NCBI GenBank assembly: GCA_001414485.1
Contig: LLEY01000073.1
Location: 186,001-250,000 of the forward strand
Reading direction: 5' to 3'
Origin: Calycina herbarum
Lineage: Eukaryota > Ascomycota > Leotiomycetes > Helotiales > Pezizellaceae
Length of the DNA: 64,000 nt
The notes beneath the pieces were generated by a model that had not been told where the DNA came from, did not search any database, and was given only the letters and a program-made list of their open reading frames with translations. This document shows, one piece after another, positions 1 through 12,207 of the stretch (position 1 is the stretch's first letter; each line of letters opens with the position of its first letter). Made by a program: the position numbers and the translations under genes.

Positions 1-206
1 TCGTCTACGAAAACCTTGAAAACGTCTTGATAGTTCCCGGAGACGTATGCTACTTCGCTATAATCCATTGAAGGGTCTTCGCATATTTTGAATGCTTTGG
101 TATCAATTGGGAGGTTTCGCCATTCGGGGCTCACGGCAGCAGCCAAGGCCTGACAAACAAAGCAAGTGAAGAGGGGAGCGGCTGCTGGGACGAAGCTGAG
201 ACGCAT
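1..206 (-). CDS. Secreted protein, N-terminal part (partial)
   Basis: An ATG on the minus strand at 206-204 opens 68 codons without a stop up to the window edge. The protein starts with a short basic n-region (MRLSF), then a hydrophobic stretch rich in Ala, Phe and Cys ending near LAAAVS at residues 22-27. This is a convincing secretion signal. The mature part continues with residues such as WRNLPIDTKAF and SEVAYVSGNYQDVF. I do not recognise the family; an extracellular enzyme or effector-like protein is possible. The remaining exons lie to the left of the window. Confidence 0.6.
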   Translation of the reverse strand, partial: MRLSFVPAAAPLFTCFVCQALAAAVSPEWRNLPIDTKAFKICEDPSMDYSEVAYVSGNYQDVFKVFVD

Positions 207-1818
207 GATTTCGGAAGAAAAGAGGGATGCAGAGAAGGCAGTGGCGATGTCTTGTAAGGAGTATGACGATGTGAGGACCGAGTAAAGGTGAAGGGGCCTC
301 AAAAAGTGAGGATTGAGGGGACTTCGAGAATGAAAGAAATATGAAGAGGAAGGTGTGGATAAACGAAAGTGAAGAGAGTCCTTGATATGAGATGTGAGTA
401 GGAAAGACGAGGTTGGGGATAATATACCCCTATGCAACTGATGTTGAGATCATCAAATTTTTAAATCACGCTTCTATCTCAATAGTTTATCACTCATTGA
501 GGATCTAAGAAGACAAGTTAACGTGATACAATGAATGTATTCAGTCTAAGAATTGGAAGTAATCCAAAACTGTGCTATAAGCATTGCCTGCCAACTCCAT
601 GGGAAGGAAGGGTCATAGTTTAGGGCGATCGTTCCCCATTCACGACAAAACGGAACTGCTTTCCTCGTCTTACAAGCATAGAACAAGACTCGAAATCGGT
701 AGTTGGTGGTTCAGAAATGCCATGATCGCGGAAAGAAATCCATGAATCAATCAACAAGAGCGTCGAACCCCCCGCCGCAAATTGCCCCACACAAGTCAAC
801 ACCCACTTGAGTCTTGACGCTTACCATACGCCCCAGGAAGTAAGCTTAGCCCTTCCATAGTACTTGCTGAACTATTTTAGCGTCGAGGTTCGCTGAAACA
901 AAATGTGCACTTCAAAAAAATGGCCCGTGTTGACACCAAAAAGCTTGGCAGCAATCCCGTTGATAGCCGCGACCTAACCGAAGTTGCTCCTTTCCCTATG
1001 ACGGAGGTGATTCATGTGCATTTAGACTTCAAAACTTGAGCTTTGGACCAAGAAATTAGTAAAATTTAATCTCGAACAAGTAATCCAATGGAAGTGCTAG
1101 TATCACGTGCGTACATGTGACCTATATTTTAGTTTTTATTTAGGAATGGATGAGCGAGACGAATCCTCTCATTAACGTGGCTTCCTCTATTAAAATGGTT
1201 TCTTAGGGCAAAACGTTTCTGATTATAATGCTAGTTGCTACATTAGGTAAGGTATTTCGAGGGGGAAGGGGCTGGACCCGGCGATGCCGCGAGACTTGCA
1301 AACATACTACTAGTTGAGTTATCCATTTCGTCTTAGTGCAGTACTTTGCTTACACTAAATAATGTTCCGCTTCCTTAGTTCAACTTCAATTAGGCTTATC
1401 TCGAGACAAGGCCATTAAACGATGAAGTAACTTGATATTTTAGTACGTTGCGGTTAGGTCATGATTATTTTAATCACGGGTGTTGCATCTACTACCTCGA
1501 TTCAGATTACTATCCTGAAAAAAATGATAATTGTATGTTGTTACTAGTGTACCAAGATCGACTACTTTCAATCACCAACACTTGACCACGATCACCTCAA
1601 TTCGCAAAAGACTAATAAATTACAATTTCAAATACAGCAAAACAAAAGCGAATAGCAAGTCTCAAATCCCAACAATACAATTCCCAACGAAAATTCCCAT
1701 CAAGATCCACATCAAAACCCTCACTAAAATCTATCAAAATCATCACAAATACTTATTCCGTCAACTCATTTCCTACTTAAGCCGAACCACAAACAATAGT
1801 CTTCCAAGAAGGCTCAGG
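207..1818. other. Intergenic stretch, no supported gene
   Basis: About 1.6 kb between the start of the secreted-protein gene and the next open frame. It holds only short open frames on either strand with no family resemblance. The first few hundred bases presumably carry the promoter and 5' leader of the minus-strand gene, but I see no diagnostic element. Confidence 0.5.
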
Positions 1819-2250
1819 TCACAGTCGCGAGATTCGAGAAGGGGAATCGGTCCAAATAAACCACAAACTAGGGTACCAAAAAATGAATAGAAATCCAAAG
1901 CCTTTTTTTCTTCCATGTTTTCGTTCCTTCTTTTTTCGATTTTTTGAATCCTCACACCTTATCATTGGTGAGAAATTCTTTCCCTGCTCTTTGCTGGGGA
2001 TATACCCAATTTCGAGTGCAAAAACCATACAATTTGTATATCCATCGAAGATCATACTAAGGACATATTCGTCCCAAGGGTCTCTTGGATGATAGTCCAT
2101 GCCAGGAGCATGACCCAGTCCAAATTCCCATAATATCACAATCTTTTCGTTTATCGCTGACAAGGACACGGTAGTCCCAAAAACACAAAAGGGAACTCGG
2201 ACGAGCCCCATGAAGGAGGTATAGCTAGGTCCAAGTCCTCGTAGTACCAA
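1819..2250 (-). CDS. Uncharacterised 143-codon open frame, doubtful
   Basis: A continuous minus-strand frame. Its middle third (around GHAPGMDYHPRDPWDEY and FDGYTNCMVFALEIGYIPS) has a mixed, protein-like composition. Its last third becomes a lysine-rich run followed by an aromatic-rich tail and looks non-coding. I recognise no domain. It may be an exon of a longer gene, a decayed gene, or chance. Confidence 0.2.
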   Translation of the reverse strand: MVLRGLGPSYTSFMGLVRVPFCVFGTTVSLSAINEKIVILWEFGLGHAPGMDYHPRDPWDEYVLSMIFDGYTNCMVFALEIGYIPSKEQGKNFSPMIRCEDSKNRKKKERKHGRKKGFGFLFIFWYPSLWFIWTDSPSRISRL

Positions 2251-2492
2251 ACAAGTGTTTATTCTTTCCCAGGCAAAACACTAAACAAACACTAAACAAA
2301 AACCATTCGAATGTCTTGGTAGGCAATAATCAAAATCTCATATACGAGAACCACAACAGCCTCCGAGGATGATGACACAATCCCGGAAGAAGAAGCCCAC
2401 AGAAATAACCCAAGTAGAAGGCACTGAGCAAAGGAGAGTTCGCGGATGCGTTCCGAACACAACTCCTTGACATGTTGATCTACAAGGTAGAT

Positions 2493-3852
2493 CTAACATG
2501 CAAGGCCACCTTGCAGCCCATCACCTCCTGGGGGATCCGGTCGTCGCTCGAAAATAAATCCGTTAGGGCTCTTCCTGCCCTTGATCTTGAGCTTTTTTCT
2601 CGTGGAAGATTTCAATTCCTCGCCTTCAGCAACTAGACTCTCCTCATCCCTCTTTCTCTTGCCTCCCAACGGGCTCGGTGCTCGCTCGAAATGAGCTTCC
2701 TTGGGACTCGTCTTGCCCTTGATCCTGATCTTCTTGATCTTTCTCTCGGGAAAGTGTGATTCCTCATCCTGAGAATCCAAAACCTCCTCGTCGTACCTCT
2801 TTCTCTTGGAAGGAGTCGTAACTGGAGGCTGGAACAACGGAGGTCGGTGTTGGGGCGGCACTGATTGTACAGCCTTTCCGTAGTTCAAAGTAATCATCTT
2901 CGATTTACGGGAGGGCTCTGACCCTTCTTCTCTAGTTGAGCCAACAACAATAAAGGGCTGGAGAATCTCGTTTTGTGGAACCTTAAGCCTGATCTTCTTC
3001 GGCTTTGCTGGTTCAGGTGCCTCGTCTTCGTTCTCTTTCTCAGAATCTGGCACTTCCTCTTGGCCTCGATTTCTCTTCAGTGGAGTGGCTGAGGGCTTCA
3101 TTTCAAGAGAACGAGTCGCTGGTCCGTTGTTCATGTTAACATTGCCTTTCCCTTTTCCTCTTCGGCTTCTACGAAGCGGAGTTGCAGGCGGGTTGCTGAT
3201 CTCACCAAGAGGAGTTGAAGGAGCTACAGGAGGTTGAGGAGCGGCGGGTTCTTTCTGTGAACCATGAGTAACAGATGGAATACCTCCACGAGCACGTCCA
3301 CTGGTGCGAGGTGCTGGTGGGTTATTGTTTTCTGGAGGAGGTGTGGCGCTTCCGGCCGTGGTCGTGCGGTTACCGTTTCTATTTCCCCCTCGGCCACCAC
3401 GCCCATTGCCTCGCCGACCCCCACGAGGTCGAGTCGCTGGACGAGATGCAGGTTGAGCTTCCGGGGGGCTGTTGAATTCAGGTTCCTGATGTGGTGCAAG
3501 GACAGCAGCCAAATCACTGCTATTCTTGTCGTACTCAGATTGTGCCATCGCAGCCTTGATTCTCTCAAAATCATCCAGTATCCAAGCTTGAGCCTTTGGC
3601 ACAGCTCTTGGAGCTATTGTAGGCACAGGATTGGGTTCTTCTTTTGCCTGTTTGGTGGCATTTCTTGCTGATCGTTGGGGTGCTTCAACTTGAGAAGCCT
3701 CGAGAGGAATTTCCAAGTTCTCTTCTGGAGGTGATGCTGGCGAAACTGTGGGCTCTGCATTCTCGCCCACTGCAGAGTCTCCATTCTCCTCCGCAGGAGA
3801 CTCTCCGTCCTCATCCACAGGAGACTCGACATCTGCATCGACTGGTGCTGTT
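2493..3852 (-). pseudogene. Disordered basic nuclear-type protein, 5' end removed by an LTR
   Basis: The minus-strand frame is open from its TAG at 2493-2495 to the LTR boundary. It has no ATG at its 5' end: the first in-frame stop upstream is a TGA made by the LTR itself (3855-3857). About 450 residues remain. They are acidic and Pro-rich at the start, then carry a short ordered-looking helix (WILDDFERIKAAMAQSEYDK) and an RGG-type box (RGGRRGNGRGGRGG). Next come three imperfect repeats, each with a KRKRxxEE-type basic/acidic block followed by a KKIRIKG-like motif; two end in FERxPxPxGG. This composition suggests a chromatin- or RNA-associated protein, but no catalytic domain is visible. Codon use is normal and RIP-free, unlike the adjoining block, so the truncation may be recent. 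Confidence 0.6.
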
Positions 3853-4282
3853 TGTCACGAATCACGTGTAAGCATGTGACGAGTAAAGACCAGGCGGTGC
3901 CCTGACAGGTTAAGCACTATCGGAAACTCTTATAGGAAAAAGGATCCTTAGACTAGCTAAGCGATCTATGGATTTCTTTTGGGACATCACGTGACCTAGT
4001 CGCCTGAGTCGCTTAAGTCGCCTGTCGACTAAAGCGATCAGGGCGAGCGACTAGAGCGATTAGAACGGGGGACTACAGTTCTATATAAGACTGGCACGTC
4101 TGCCATTAGATAGGAGCTTCGTGCTCAACTTTAGTTATTAATCTTATTATCTTATTTAACATCTTTGATATAAGTAACGAGTTCACTTCTAAGTAAACAA
4201 CCCGGCGTATCTATACTTCTTATCTATATACTAACCTTCGAGACTTAGTTATCTTTGTTTAGTTCGTTTAAGTTTCGTTATA
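3853..4282 (+). repeat. LTR of the Gypsy family (5' LTR of the left fragment)
   Basis: It begins TGTCACGAATCACG and ends near GTTTCGTTATA, matching the LTRs at 16418, 23221, 25225 and 25683. A TATA-like TTCTATATAAG lies at about 4080-4090, upstream of a conserved stretch starting CTGGCACGTCTGCC. Its U3 module just before the TATA box is built of CGCCT/GCGATC-type words, whereas the 16418, 23221 and 25225 copies carry GATCC/GATCT words. Confidence 0.8.
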
Positions 4283-5713
4283 CTTTGAGCACCTGCTTAG
4301 AAGTTCAGTCGCCATGGCCCCAGCAACCCCCGCAGCAGCTAGCCCGAATACTAGTCGAGTCAACGTCGCAGGCACATCTAGAAGTATAACCGGAAGAACA
4401 CCTGCCGGTACACAGTCAACTAAGAACGACGACAATGTTAGCATGCCGGACGCCCCCGAGCCCTATAAGGTCGAAGCACTTAAATCTATCAAAGTCAAGA
4501 TGCCAGATACGTATTATAAGAAGTAAAAGGAACTCAACTCGTTCCTTCTCTAGATAGACATCTACTTTAACTTCAACTCCGACAAGTTCAAAGGCAATTA
4601 TAATTCACAAACCATCTTTACTATCTCCTATCTTAGAGGATCAGTATTAGAATAGGCCTAGCTATACTTAGAGGACTTCTTTAAGAATAAGAACGAAGAT
4701 AGAAAGATAGAATTAACTAAGATTATGTTTAAATCTTAGAGAGGATTTAAGGCAACTATTAGAAAAGTTTTTAGAGACTTCGATATAATCTAAACAGCTA
4801 TATATAAGCTTTTAGAGTTATACTAAACTAGATTAGTAATAGATTATACTAATAAATTTTAACATTATAGAACAAAGTTAGGATAGGATACTATTACTCT
4901 TATAAAACTCTTTTATAGAGGATTAAAGATATATATCTATAAGGAAATAGCTAAGTAGAATATATAGTTCTTAACTATTATAAGTATAATTAAGGAAGTT
5001 ATTTAGCTAGATAACTACTTATATAAATTTAGAAAGAGTAACCCTAGACATAGGGAAAAGAGTAAAGGGTTAGAGAAGTAGAAGCATTCTTATACTAATA
5101 AACACAGTAAGAAGGCAAACGCTATATAGAAGAAAACCTTTCTAAAAAAAGAAGGACTTTCCTAGGAAGAGCGAAATCGTTGATATAAGTAGAACTTATA
5201 TTATAATTATAGCCTACTAGGTTATAGAGTAAATAAGTATAGTAAGAAGAAAGACTCTAAGAGAAAGAAATAAATCAACGCTACTATTTAATAATAGGTA
5301 GCTTTAACTAATTATATTAAGCTTATAGATAAGAAGCTTAAAGTATAAGGATATAAAACCTAGATTAAAAATAATAAAAGAATTAGTAATATATAAGATA
5401 CTAATAATAATAAGGATCTACTCTTTAAAGGATATTATAATATATAATCAGTAATAGAATCTAAGTAACCTCTTTAAGTAGAATACGAATTACTACTATT
5501 AACTAGTTCTTTAGAGATATTAGATTTATCTTCTAGTTTAGAAAGAGAAATAAGAAATAAAGACTCTAAAGTTAGAGAAACTTAGGCTTTTCTTAAAACC
5601 TTTAAATAAGGAAATCGATAAGTATATATTAATAACTAGAAACTAGATTTCTAGAGTCCTTATATAACATAGGGAGTTAACCTAACTATTTTAATAATAT
5701 ATATAGTTATAAG
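3853..5713 (+). mobile_element. Gypsy LTR retrotransposon, 5' fragment (LTR plus gag)
   Basis: A 430-bp 5' LTR (3853-4282) is followed by a leader and a gag frame starting at the ATG at 4314 (MAPATPAAASPNTSRVNVAG). The frame is broken by TAG/TAA codons from 4524 on. A decayed CCHC zinc knuckle is visible near 5180-5230, with Cys codons turned to Tyr. The sequence closely parallels the gag end of the complete minus-strand copy at 16418-23666. It stops abruptly at 5713, where the miniature LTR element begins, and the rest of the element (pol, 3' LTR) is not seen next to it. The LTR start lies inside the neighbouring gene, with CTGTT just before it; I could not find a matching duplication at a far end. 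Confidence 0.8.
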
Positions 5714-6350
5714 TGTTGCTGGAATCGCTTAGAATCAGTAACACGTGATCTAGAACATTCTAGAATTGTAAATTTGTATATAAATACATCCTTTCTCTTC
5801 CTCTATTTAAGAGGTTTGAGGCACAATTCAAAAGCATTTTTGCAACATAGTAGCAATGCAGGTTCTATACAAAGTCCTTACAGACTGTATAGTAAGGGGG
5901 CTGCAAATGCTGTGTTCTCCCGCAGATCTGGATAAGACTAGAATAGCTAGGCAACCTGCGTAATTAAAGCACCTGTACGCATAAGGAGTCGGTCTCCTTA
6001 TAAAACAAAAACCGAAGGAGTCGGTCTCCTTATAAAATAAGAACCGGAGGAACATCCCACCTCTCTAAATACTCGGGTGAAAGACGTACAGTTTACTTAT
6101 ATACCTATGGTTTTCCCCTTCTGTTGGAGGTCCACTGGAATTTAGAAGGAGGGTTTTTTACTCCAGGGTATCTATCCCCATATACTGATTCAGGGTGTGT
6201 ACTGATTCAGGGGGAGTGTTGCTGGAATCGCTTAGAATCAGTAACACGTGATCTAGAACATTCTAGAATTGTAAATTTGTATATAAATACATCCTTTCTC
6301 TTCCTCTATTTAAGAGGTTTGAGGCACAATTCAAAAGCATTTTTGCAACA
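5714..6350. mobile_element. Miniature LTR element (TRIM-like)
   Basis: Two direct repeats of 134 bp (5714-5847 and 6217-6350) look identical base for base. They begin TGTTGCTGG and end TTTTGCAACA, so they have inverted TGTTGC/GCAACA termini. They flank 369 bp with no coding capacity. A purine-rich run (CAGGGGGAG) directly precedes the second repeat, as a polypurine tract would. The interior holds a two-copy repeat of about 32 bp (AGGAGTCGGTCTCCTTATAA core, around 5980-6050). Neither repeat nor interior shows RIP decay, unlike both neighbours. The left flank is Gypsy gag and the right flank is the start of a Copia element, and the flanking bases do not form a 5-bp duplication. Confidence 0.7.
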
Positions 6351-9300
6351 CAAAATTATAAAACAAGATTACAACGTACTATTCACCTAGTATAAGATAA
6401 GATATCCTCTACTACTTCAAGCACCGACAACTTCGTCGACACTACCGATACTATGGCACTACTACTATAGTGGGTTGAAGATAAGAAGGCCACGGCTTAT
6501 ATAAGCACAAAGTTAGAGGAATACGACGTCGATGACATAGATAACGATTATCTATAGGAAGTATACTATATAGACTTTGACGATTAGCCTAAATCAAAGT
6601 TCGTAGGTGTAGTAAGAAACACCCTTATTATAATACGTAAGCTACTACGTAATAGAGGCGTATAGGTAGAGATGGATGGACATAAGGCACTTATGCTAAG
6701 AGTACTCTATAATATAGCTTAAGAGGTTAACTAAACGGAATAGACTATTAAGAAGCTAAGATAACAAGTTATTAAGGATCGAACTAAGTTAAAAGAGATA
6801 GCTGTAAGATATATATATATTAAAGCTTATCTTAACCGATTCCTAGAGATTAGTCAAGGAACTGTAGTATACGCTTCTAATATTCCTATCCCTGTAACAC
6901 TACCAGCGGCTTTTGTAACCTAGAACGCTCTTATAAACCAGCCGGCGGCTCTTATAACCTATAACTAAACTAGCTATCCTAGTAACTAAAATAGCTAGAT
7001 AGGCAACCCTGCCTTTGTACTTAGTAACCTTATGAAGTTATACTCGGACGAACAAAAGTATAGTAGTAAGAGAGACAACTTTAAGCTTAAGTTAAGAATA
7101 TTCAAGGATATATATAATCGTTGTAGTATATCACCTTTAGTATATAATCTTACTTTCCCGATTATACTTAAGAGTTAGGTATTAAACCACTTTTACACCA
7201 GTGTCTTTAAGGAAGGAACTAATCAGTTATACGACGATCTTTCTACTACTATCTAATTATACTTTAAGAATAAGCTATACTTAAGAGGTTAATCCTCTAA
7301 GTAGAATCGTGTCACATTCTTACGTATAAAGACTAAGCTAGAATATTCAGAAAAGACTCCTAGCCAGTGCTTTGAGAAGATACTATCTAAATTAGAAGAA
7401 ATTCGCTATAGACTTTCTAAGAATATATAAAGCGATAGATAATTAGCTAATAAGCTGCTTATTATATATAAGGAAGCACTAGAATGCCGAAGTATATACT
7501 CGACCTTACTATAAAACTCGTTACTTCAAAGCACTATTACTCTTTTAAGAAGCTCTATTCGTAATTACGAAGTAAGCTACGTATTAAATACTGAAACTCT
7601 AATAACCGATTATTACTTCTACAAGTATAACAATTCTAGTAACTCTTATAACCACTACTAGTATAAATCTAGAAAGAATAATAAGTGTTATATATATAGA
7701 AAGGAAGGCCACCGATCCTAGAACTATACTTAAGAAGAGTAGGATCGTTACTTTGCTAAATAGTAAAAGAGTAATAGAGGCAGCTTCTGTAGAAAAGATA
7801 GTAGATTTGTTAAAAAGATCTACTATACTTACATCACTACTGTAGAACGTATAGAAGAGGAAGATATATCTAAAACACTCTAGACGATTGTAATAGATTA
7901 TAAAAGTGATTCTAACAGTGAGGTTATCTACTACTTAATTACTTCCGTTGGATATATCGACAATTCGAGCGCCTAGACCCTTATAGCCAGTCTAATAAAC
8001 TTGGTATAAGATCATGCTTTTAGCGGATTTATTCTACTACTAATTCTAGACGCTATATCTTATAAGTTTACAGAAGAGGTATTTACGTCTACTGCTAAGA
8101 AGTACGTATAAGACCACTTCTTTAGAGTTATAATCGATACCGGCGTAGGAGGAAAGTCGAGTATAGGATACGATTAATACTTAGCGTACGCTAAACACGT
8201 CTAAAATATCTCTATCGACGAAAGCACTAAAGGCTAGATTAGTATATAATTCGGTAAAGGCTACGTATTCTCTCTAGGATCGATTACGATTAGTATACCG
8301 ATCGGCTATATAGAATTCTATATTATACATTTAGATATACTATTTATTATATATATTAACGATATAGACCGTTTATATATCTCGCTTAATAACCTCTAGA
8401 ACGTCCTTATTTAGGAAGACGGAAAGGGTTAGGAAGTAGAACGTTTTAGAATTATATAACGATTCGAACACCTCTTTCTACTCTAGAATAAGGCTGTATA
8501 TAACCTCGTATAAGAATCCCTATATTACCTTACAGATGTCGATATTAGACGCCTCTATAAGCGCTTTAGTCATCTATCTATACCACGCTTACAGCGTGTA
8601 CTCGAGCGTGCTGGTTACGACGTCGAGTAAGACATTCTATAACATCTTACTAAATACTATAAGTATTACTAAAAGCACGGAAAGTTACTTAGTCGATTTA
8701 AATTTACACTTTACAACGATATTAAGTTTAATTATAATATAATCATAGATGTCTTCTTTTTAGAAGGAAAGCTAGTATTATATATTATAGATTAAGGAAC
8801 TCGATATTAATCCGGAGACTTCCTACTAGACATAAGTGTAAAGAGTGCCTAGAAGACCTTTTAAAAGTGCTAGATTAACATCTACTTAGGACCTCCCGAC
8901 TATATTACTATAGACGCTAGAAAGAACTTCGTTATAAAGGAGTTTAAGAGGTATACAAATTCGATGGGAATTAAGGTTAAAACCGTACTAGTAGAAGCAT
9001 ATAACTCTATTAGTATAGTAGAACGATACTATAGACCGATCCGCTGTATTTACTTAATTATCCGGGAATAACAACCTAGTCTTACAAAGGCCTCTGCCCT
9101 CTAAATAGCTTTTAAAGCTATTAATAATATAGTAGGATCTAACGGTTTAGTACCTACTTTACTTGTTTATAGTACCTACCTCTATATAGCCGAGAATAAT
9201 ACCCCTTCGTATATAATTTCCTAGAGATCTGAGATGTATAAGAAGGCTACTAAGGAAGCACGTAAGTTACTCGCTAAGCGACAAGTTAACGATGCTCTTA

Positions 9301-9449
9301 ATACTTAGAACGGTCTCTTACCTAGCGGAATTAAGGAATTACTACTAAACTCTGAAGTGCTTATCTAACGTAAGTATAAAAAGTACTAGACCGGCCCCTT
9401 TTTATTATAAGGAATCGAAAATAAGAACTATATCGTGTTGCTGCTAAGT

Positions 9450-9733
9450 TGTGATAGAACTATCAGGAATTGATCGGAATGATCGGAATTAGAATTGCCG
9501 AGTCTACGTGCCGAATAGGATACGATACAGATGTTGTTTCAGGATTTGGAAAAGCCAGATGGCTTCCAGACTTACTATTGTCCGAACCTCTTGTAAATAG
9601 CTGCCTCCTCTCTATCGGGAAAGACCAATTTGGTCTTTTCCTTCGTATTAGAGCCTAGTATTTAGATATGTTATTCTATCGAACACACTTCCATATACCT
9701 CTTTTATAGTAGTATCCGTTTCGTGCCGTTATA
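9450..9733 (+). repeat. 5' LTR of the gag-only element
   Basis: 284 bp. It differs from the 3' copy at scattered sites, many of them C/T or G/A transitions, consistent with mild RIP after insertion. It contains the palindromic stretch AAAGACCAATTTGGTCTTTT. Confidence 0.8.
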
Positions 9734-11923
9734 TTAAAAGACCAAATTCGACTCCGCCGGGGACGGCCTATTATAATATCTCACTCGAGCGCGCTAGCGT
9801 ACCTGCTTCGAATTCGATTCGGCCTAGATTCGGATTAGTACATCGATAACCTTAAATAGCCAGGTAATCAGAGACTACCTAGACAGCCAGTGACACCGGG
9901 GTTTAGTGTCTAAACAGTTAGCTAGTAAAATCGTAGGCGATTCCTACGTTAATGGGAGTGGACTACGCTAAGTACTCCTGAGACTCCTAATAACCCTCTC
10001 CGTGTAGGGATTACTACACAAGATACAGACAGTCGACGATATATAGTCACCCGGAAGGCTCCCGTATCTACCCCTTAACCCCCCCCGCCCCCTTTTTCGA
10101 ATCGACATACGACATGTCGAATTCTAAAGCTCCGCTTAAGAGCGTTAAGCAACCTACTAGGGAAGCCAGTAGACCCCTCTCCGAAAGGTCTACAAACCGC
10201 ACTCACACGCCTAAAAACAAAAGGTCCCGGAAAGGAAAGCAACCTGCTCGAAACCCCAAAGACAACCAAGACTTTTCCAATATAGACGAGATACAGGGCG
10301 TAGTACAAGGCTTAGAAGAAAAACTTTAAGATAACAATAATCGGTTTATACAGTTAGAAAGGATGATAAGCGAACTCTAACTTACCTCTACGAATCCACC
10401 CCGAATCGATCCCGAGCCTCTTTCGCCTCTAAGTACTACGCGAGACCCTTTTCGCTTAAGGGATCCTGCCCCTGATGCCTTCCCTCGACGGCAGACCACC
10501 CTACCTGCTTCCGAAGGCACCCCGAATTCCCTCCTACCCCGGACCGCCAAAAGCAAGATCACAGAAAGGATTGAACCCTTGAATAACAGTACCTCACCCA
10601 TATACCGATAATAGAAGATATCGGTACGCGACAGACTACTAGTGAATGCCGATCATTACAATACAAGCCCGACTCAAAAGGCCCTTATATAAGGAACAAC
10701 TACTAGACTTGCCAGGAACTACCTAGAGCCTAGATACGAGTCCGAGTCGATTTATATTACTTTCTACAATTATCAAGATATGATTAAACTTTTAGATTCA
10801 TATTTCTTAACCGGATACAAGACAGAGGATACACGGAACGCCTTCCAGGCCTTGCAGATAGGTAGAAAGGATTATGCTAGAGAAACGTTTACTAACTTCA
10901 GAGGTCGCTTTTCGAGTATAGCCATACTCGGAGGGATACCAGAGTTAGAACAGTTCTTCTACATGTAGGAAAAGATTACACCACAGCTACAAAACTCAGC
11001 CGCTACACTTAAGAGACGTTAGAACCATAACTTCGTCGAAATAGTGGTAGATCTTCTAGCCCTAGATAAGGAAAAACGCCGAAACGCTAAGTTATACATA
11101 GCTAATACGACCAAGCCAGTCGGTACAACCACTTCGGTCAAAAAGACTACCTTTCAATCCTTATCCAGTACAACACCAGACCTCCTACTACCCGAACGCG
11201 AATCCTTTTCTACGGTTCAAAGGGAAGATGAAACCAAGTCCTCGTAGAGTACCCTGAATTAGTAGGAAAACGAGGCATCAGACAACACAGTTTATACGAC
11301 TACATCTGAACCTAGATCGACGTCGTATCCGTAACTGCCTCTTTATTGTTCTAGATCTAAGACAACAAGACTTAATTATCAGTAATAACATTTGACTAGC
11401 CGATACCCCTCCGACTCCCTATTTCAGTAAGGAGTCCTTACTTTCTTTTACCTTCTAGCCGGATTCCAGAAGTCCAATTTGAATCGGATACGAATCAGTT
11501 ACAAATCAGATACGAATCGAAGAAGTACGCCATCTATCCAGACAAAAGACAAGAATAAGTAACCTCTTAGCTAAGTTATCACTGTCTTCTACAATATCGA
11601 CTTCCGAATTCCGACTTTTCCGCCTCCGACTCCTATCTAAATCCTCTCCAATATATAGAACAATCGAGGGATCAGACTATACACTCTTTTAGCGAATGCT
11701 TTGCTTTAGTAGGAAACACCCGATATAGGTAACATCTACGAACAAGGCCGGCTACGACTCGTATCCTACCTTTCGCTAAACACCTTACTTAATAAACTAC
11801 ATTCTATACGACAATCCTTCCACCACTAATACTACCGCCTACAGACACCGTCCACCGATATTATACCAATACCGCACCGATAATACAAAGCCTCGAGGAC
11901 GAGTCTTTTTCAAGGAGGGGGGA

Positions 11924-12207
11924 TATGATAGAACTATCAGGAATTGATCGGAATAATCGGAATTGGAATTGCCGAGTCTACGTGCTAAATAGGATATGAT
12001 ACGGATGTTGTTTTAGGATTTGGAAAAGCCAGATGGCTTCTAGACTTACTATTATCTGAACCTCTTGTAAATAGCTGCCTCCTCTCTATCGGGAAAGACC
12101 AATTTGGTCTTTTCCTTCGTATCAGAGCCTAGTATTTGGATATGTCATTCTATCGAACGCACTTCCATATGCCTCTTTTGTAGTAGTATCCGTTTCGTGC
12201 CGTTACA
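11924..12207 (+). repeat. 3' LTR of the gag-only element
   Basis: 284 bp, matching 9450-9733. It is preceded by a G-rich purine tract and followed by TAAGT, the target duplication. Confidence 0.8.

Larger units (their letters stand above)
9450..12207 (+). mobile_element. Non-autonomous LTR retrotransposon carrying only gag (TR-GAG-like)
   Basis: Two 284-bp LTRs (9450-9733 and 11924-12207) flank 2190 bp. The LTRs start TGTGATAGAACTATCAGG (second copy TATGATAG) and end GCCGTTAYA. The 5-bp direct repeat TAAGT lies on both sides (9445-9449, 12208-12212). Removing the element and one copy of it restores the Copia reading frame, so the limits are firm. A purine tract (AAGGAGGGGGGA) precedes the 3' LTR. 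The only coding frame runs from the ATG at 10114 to about 11250, interrupted by a few RIP-type stops. It encodes a Gag-like protein (FTNFRGRFSSIAILGG, ELEQFFYM, DLLALDKEKRRNAKLYI). There is no protease, RT or integrase. Confidence 0.8.

Noticed and set aside
620..802. 60-codon minus-strand frame
   Set aside because: Too short, with no family signal and no exon neighbours.
10075..10601. Minus-strand frames inside the gag-only element
   Set aside because: They are shadows of the plus-strand gag frame, which continues in one phase through RIP stops.
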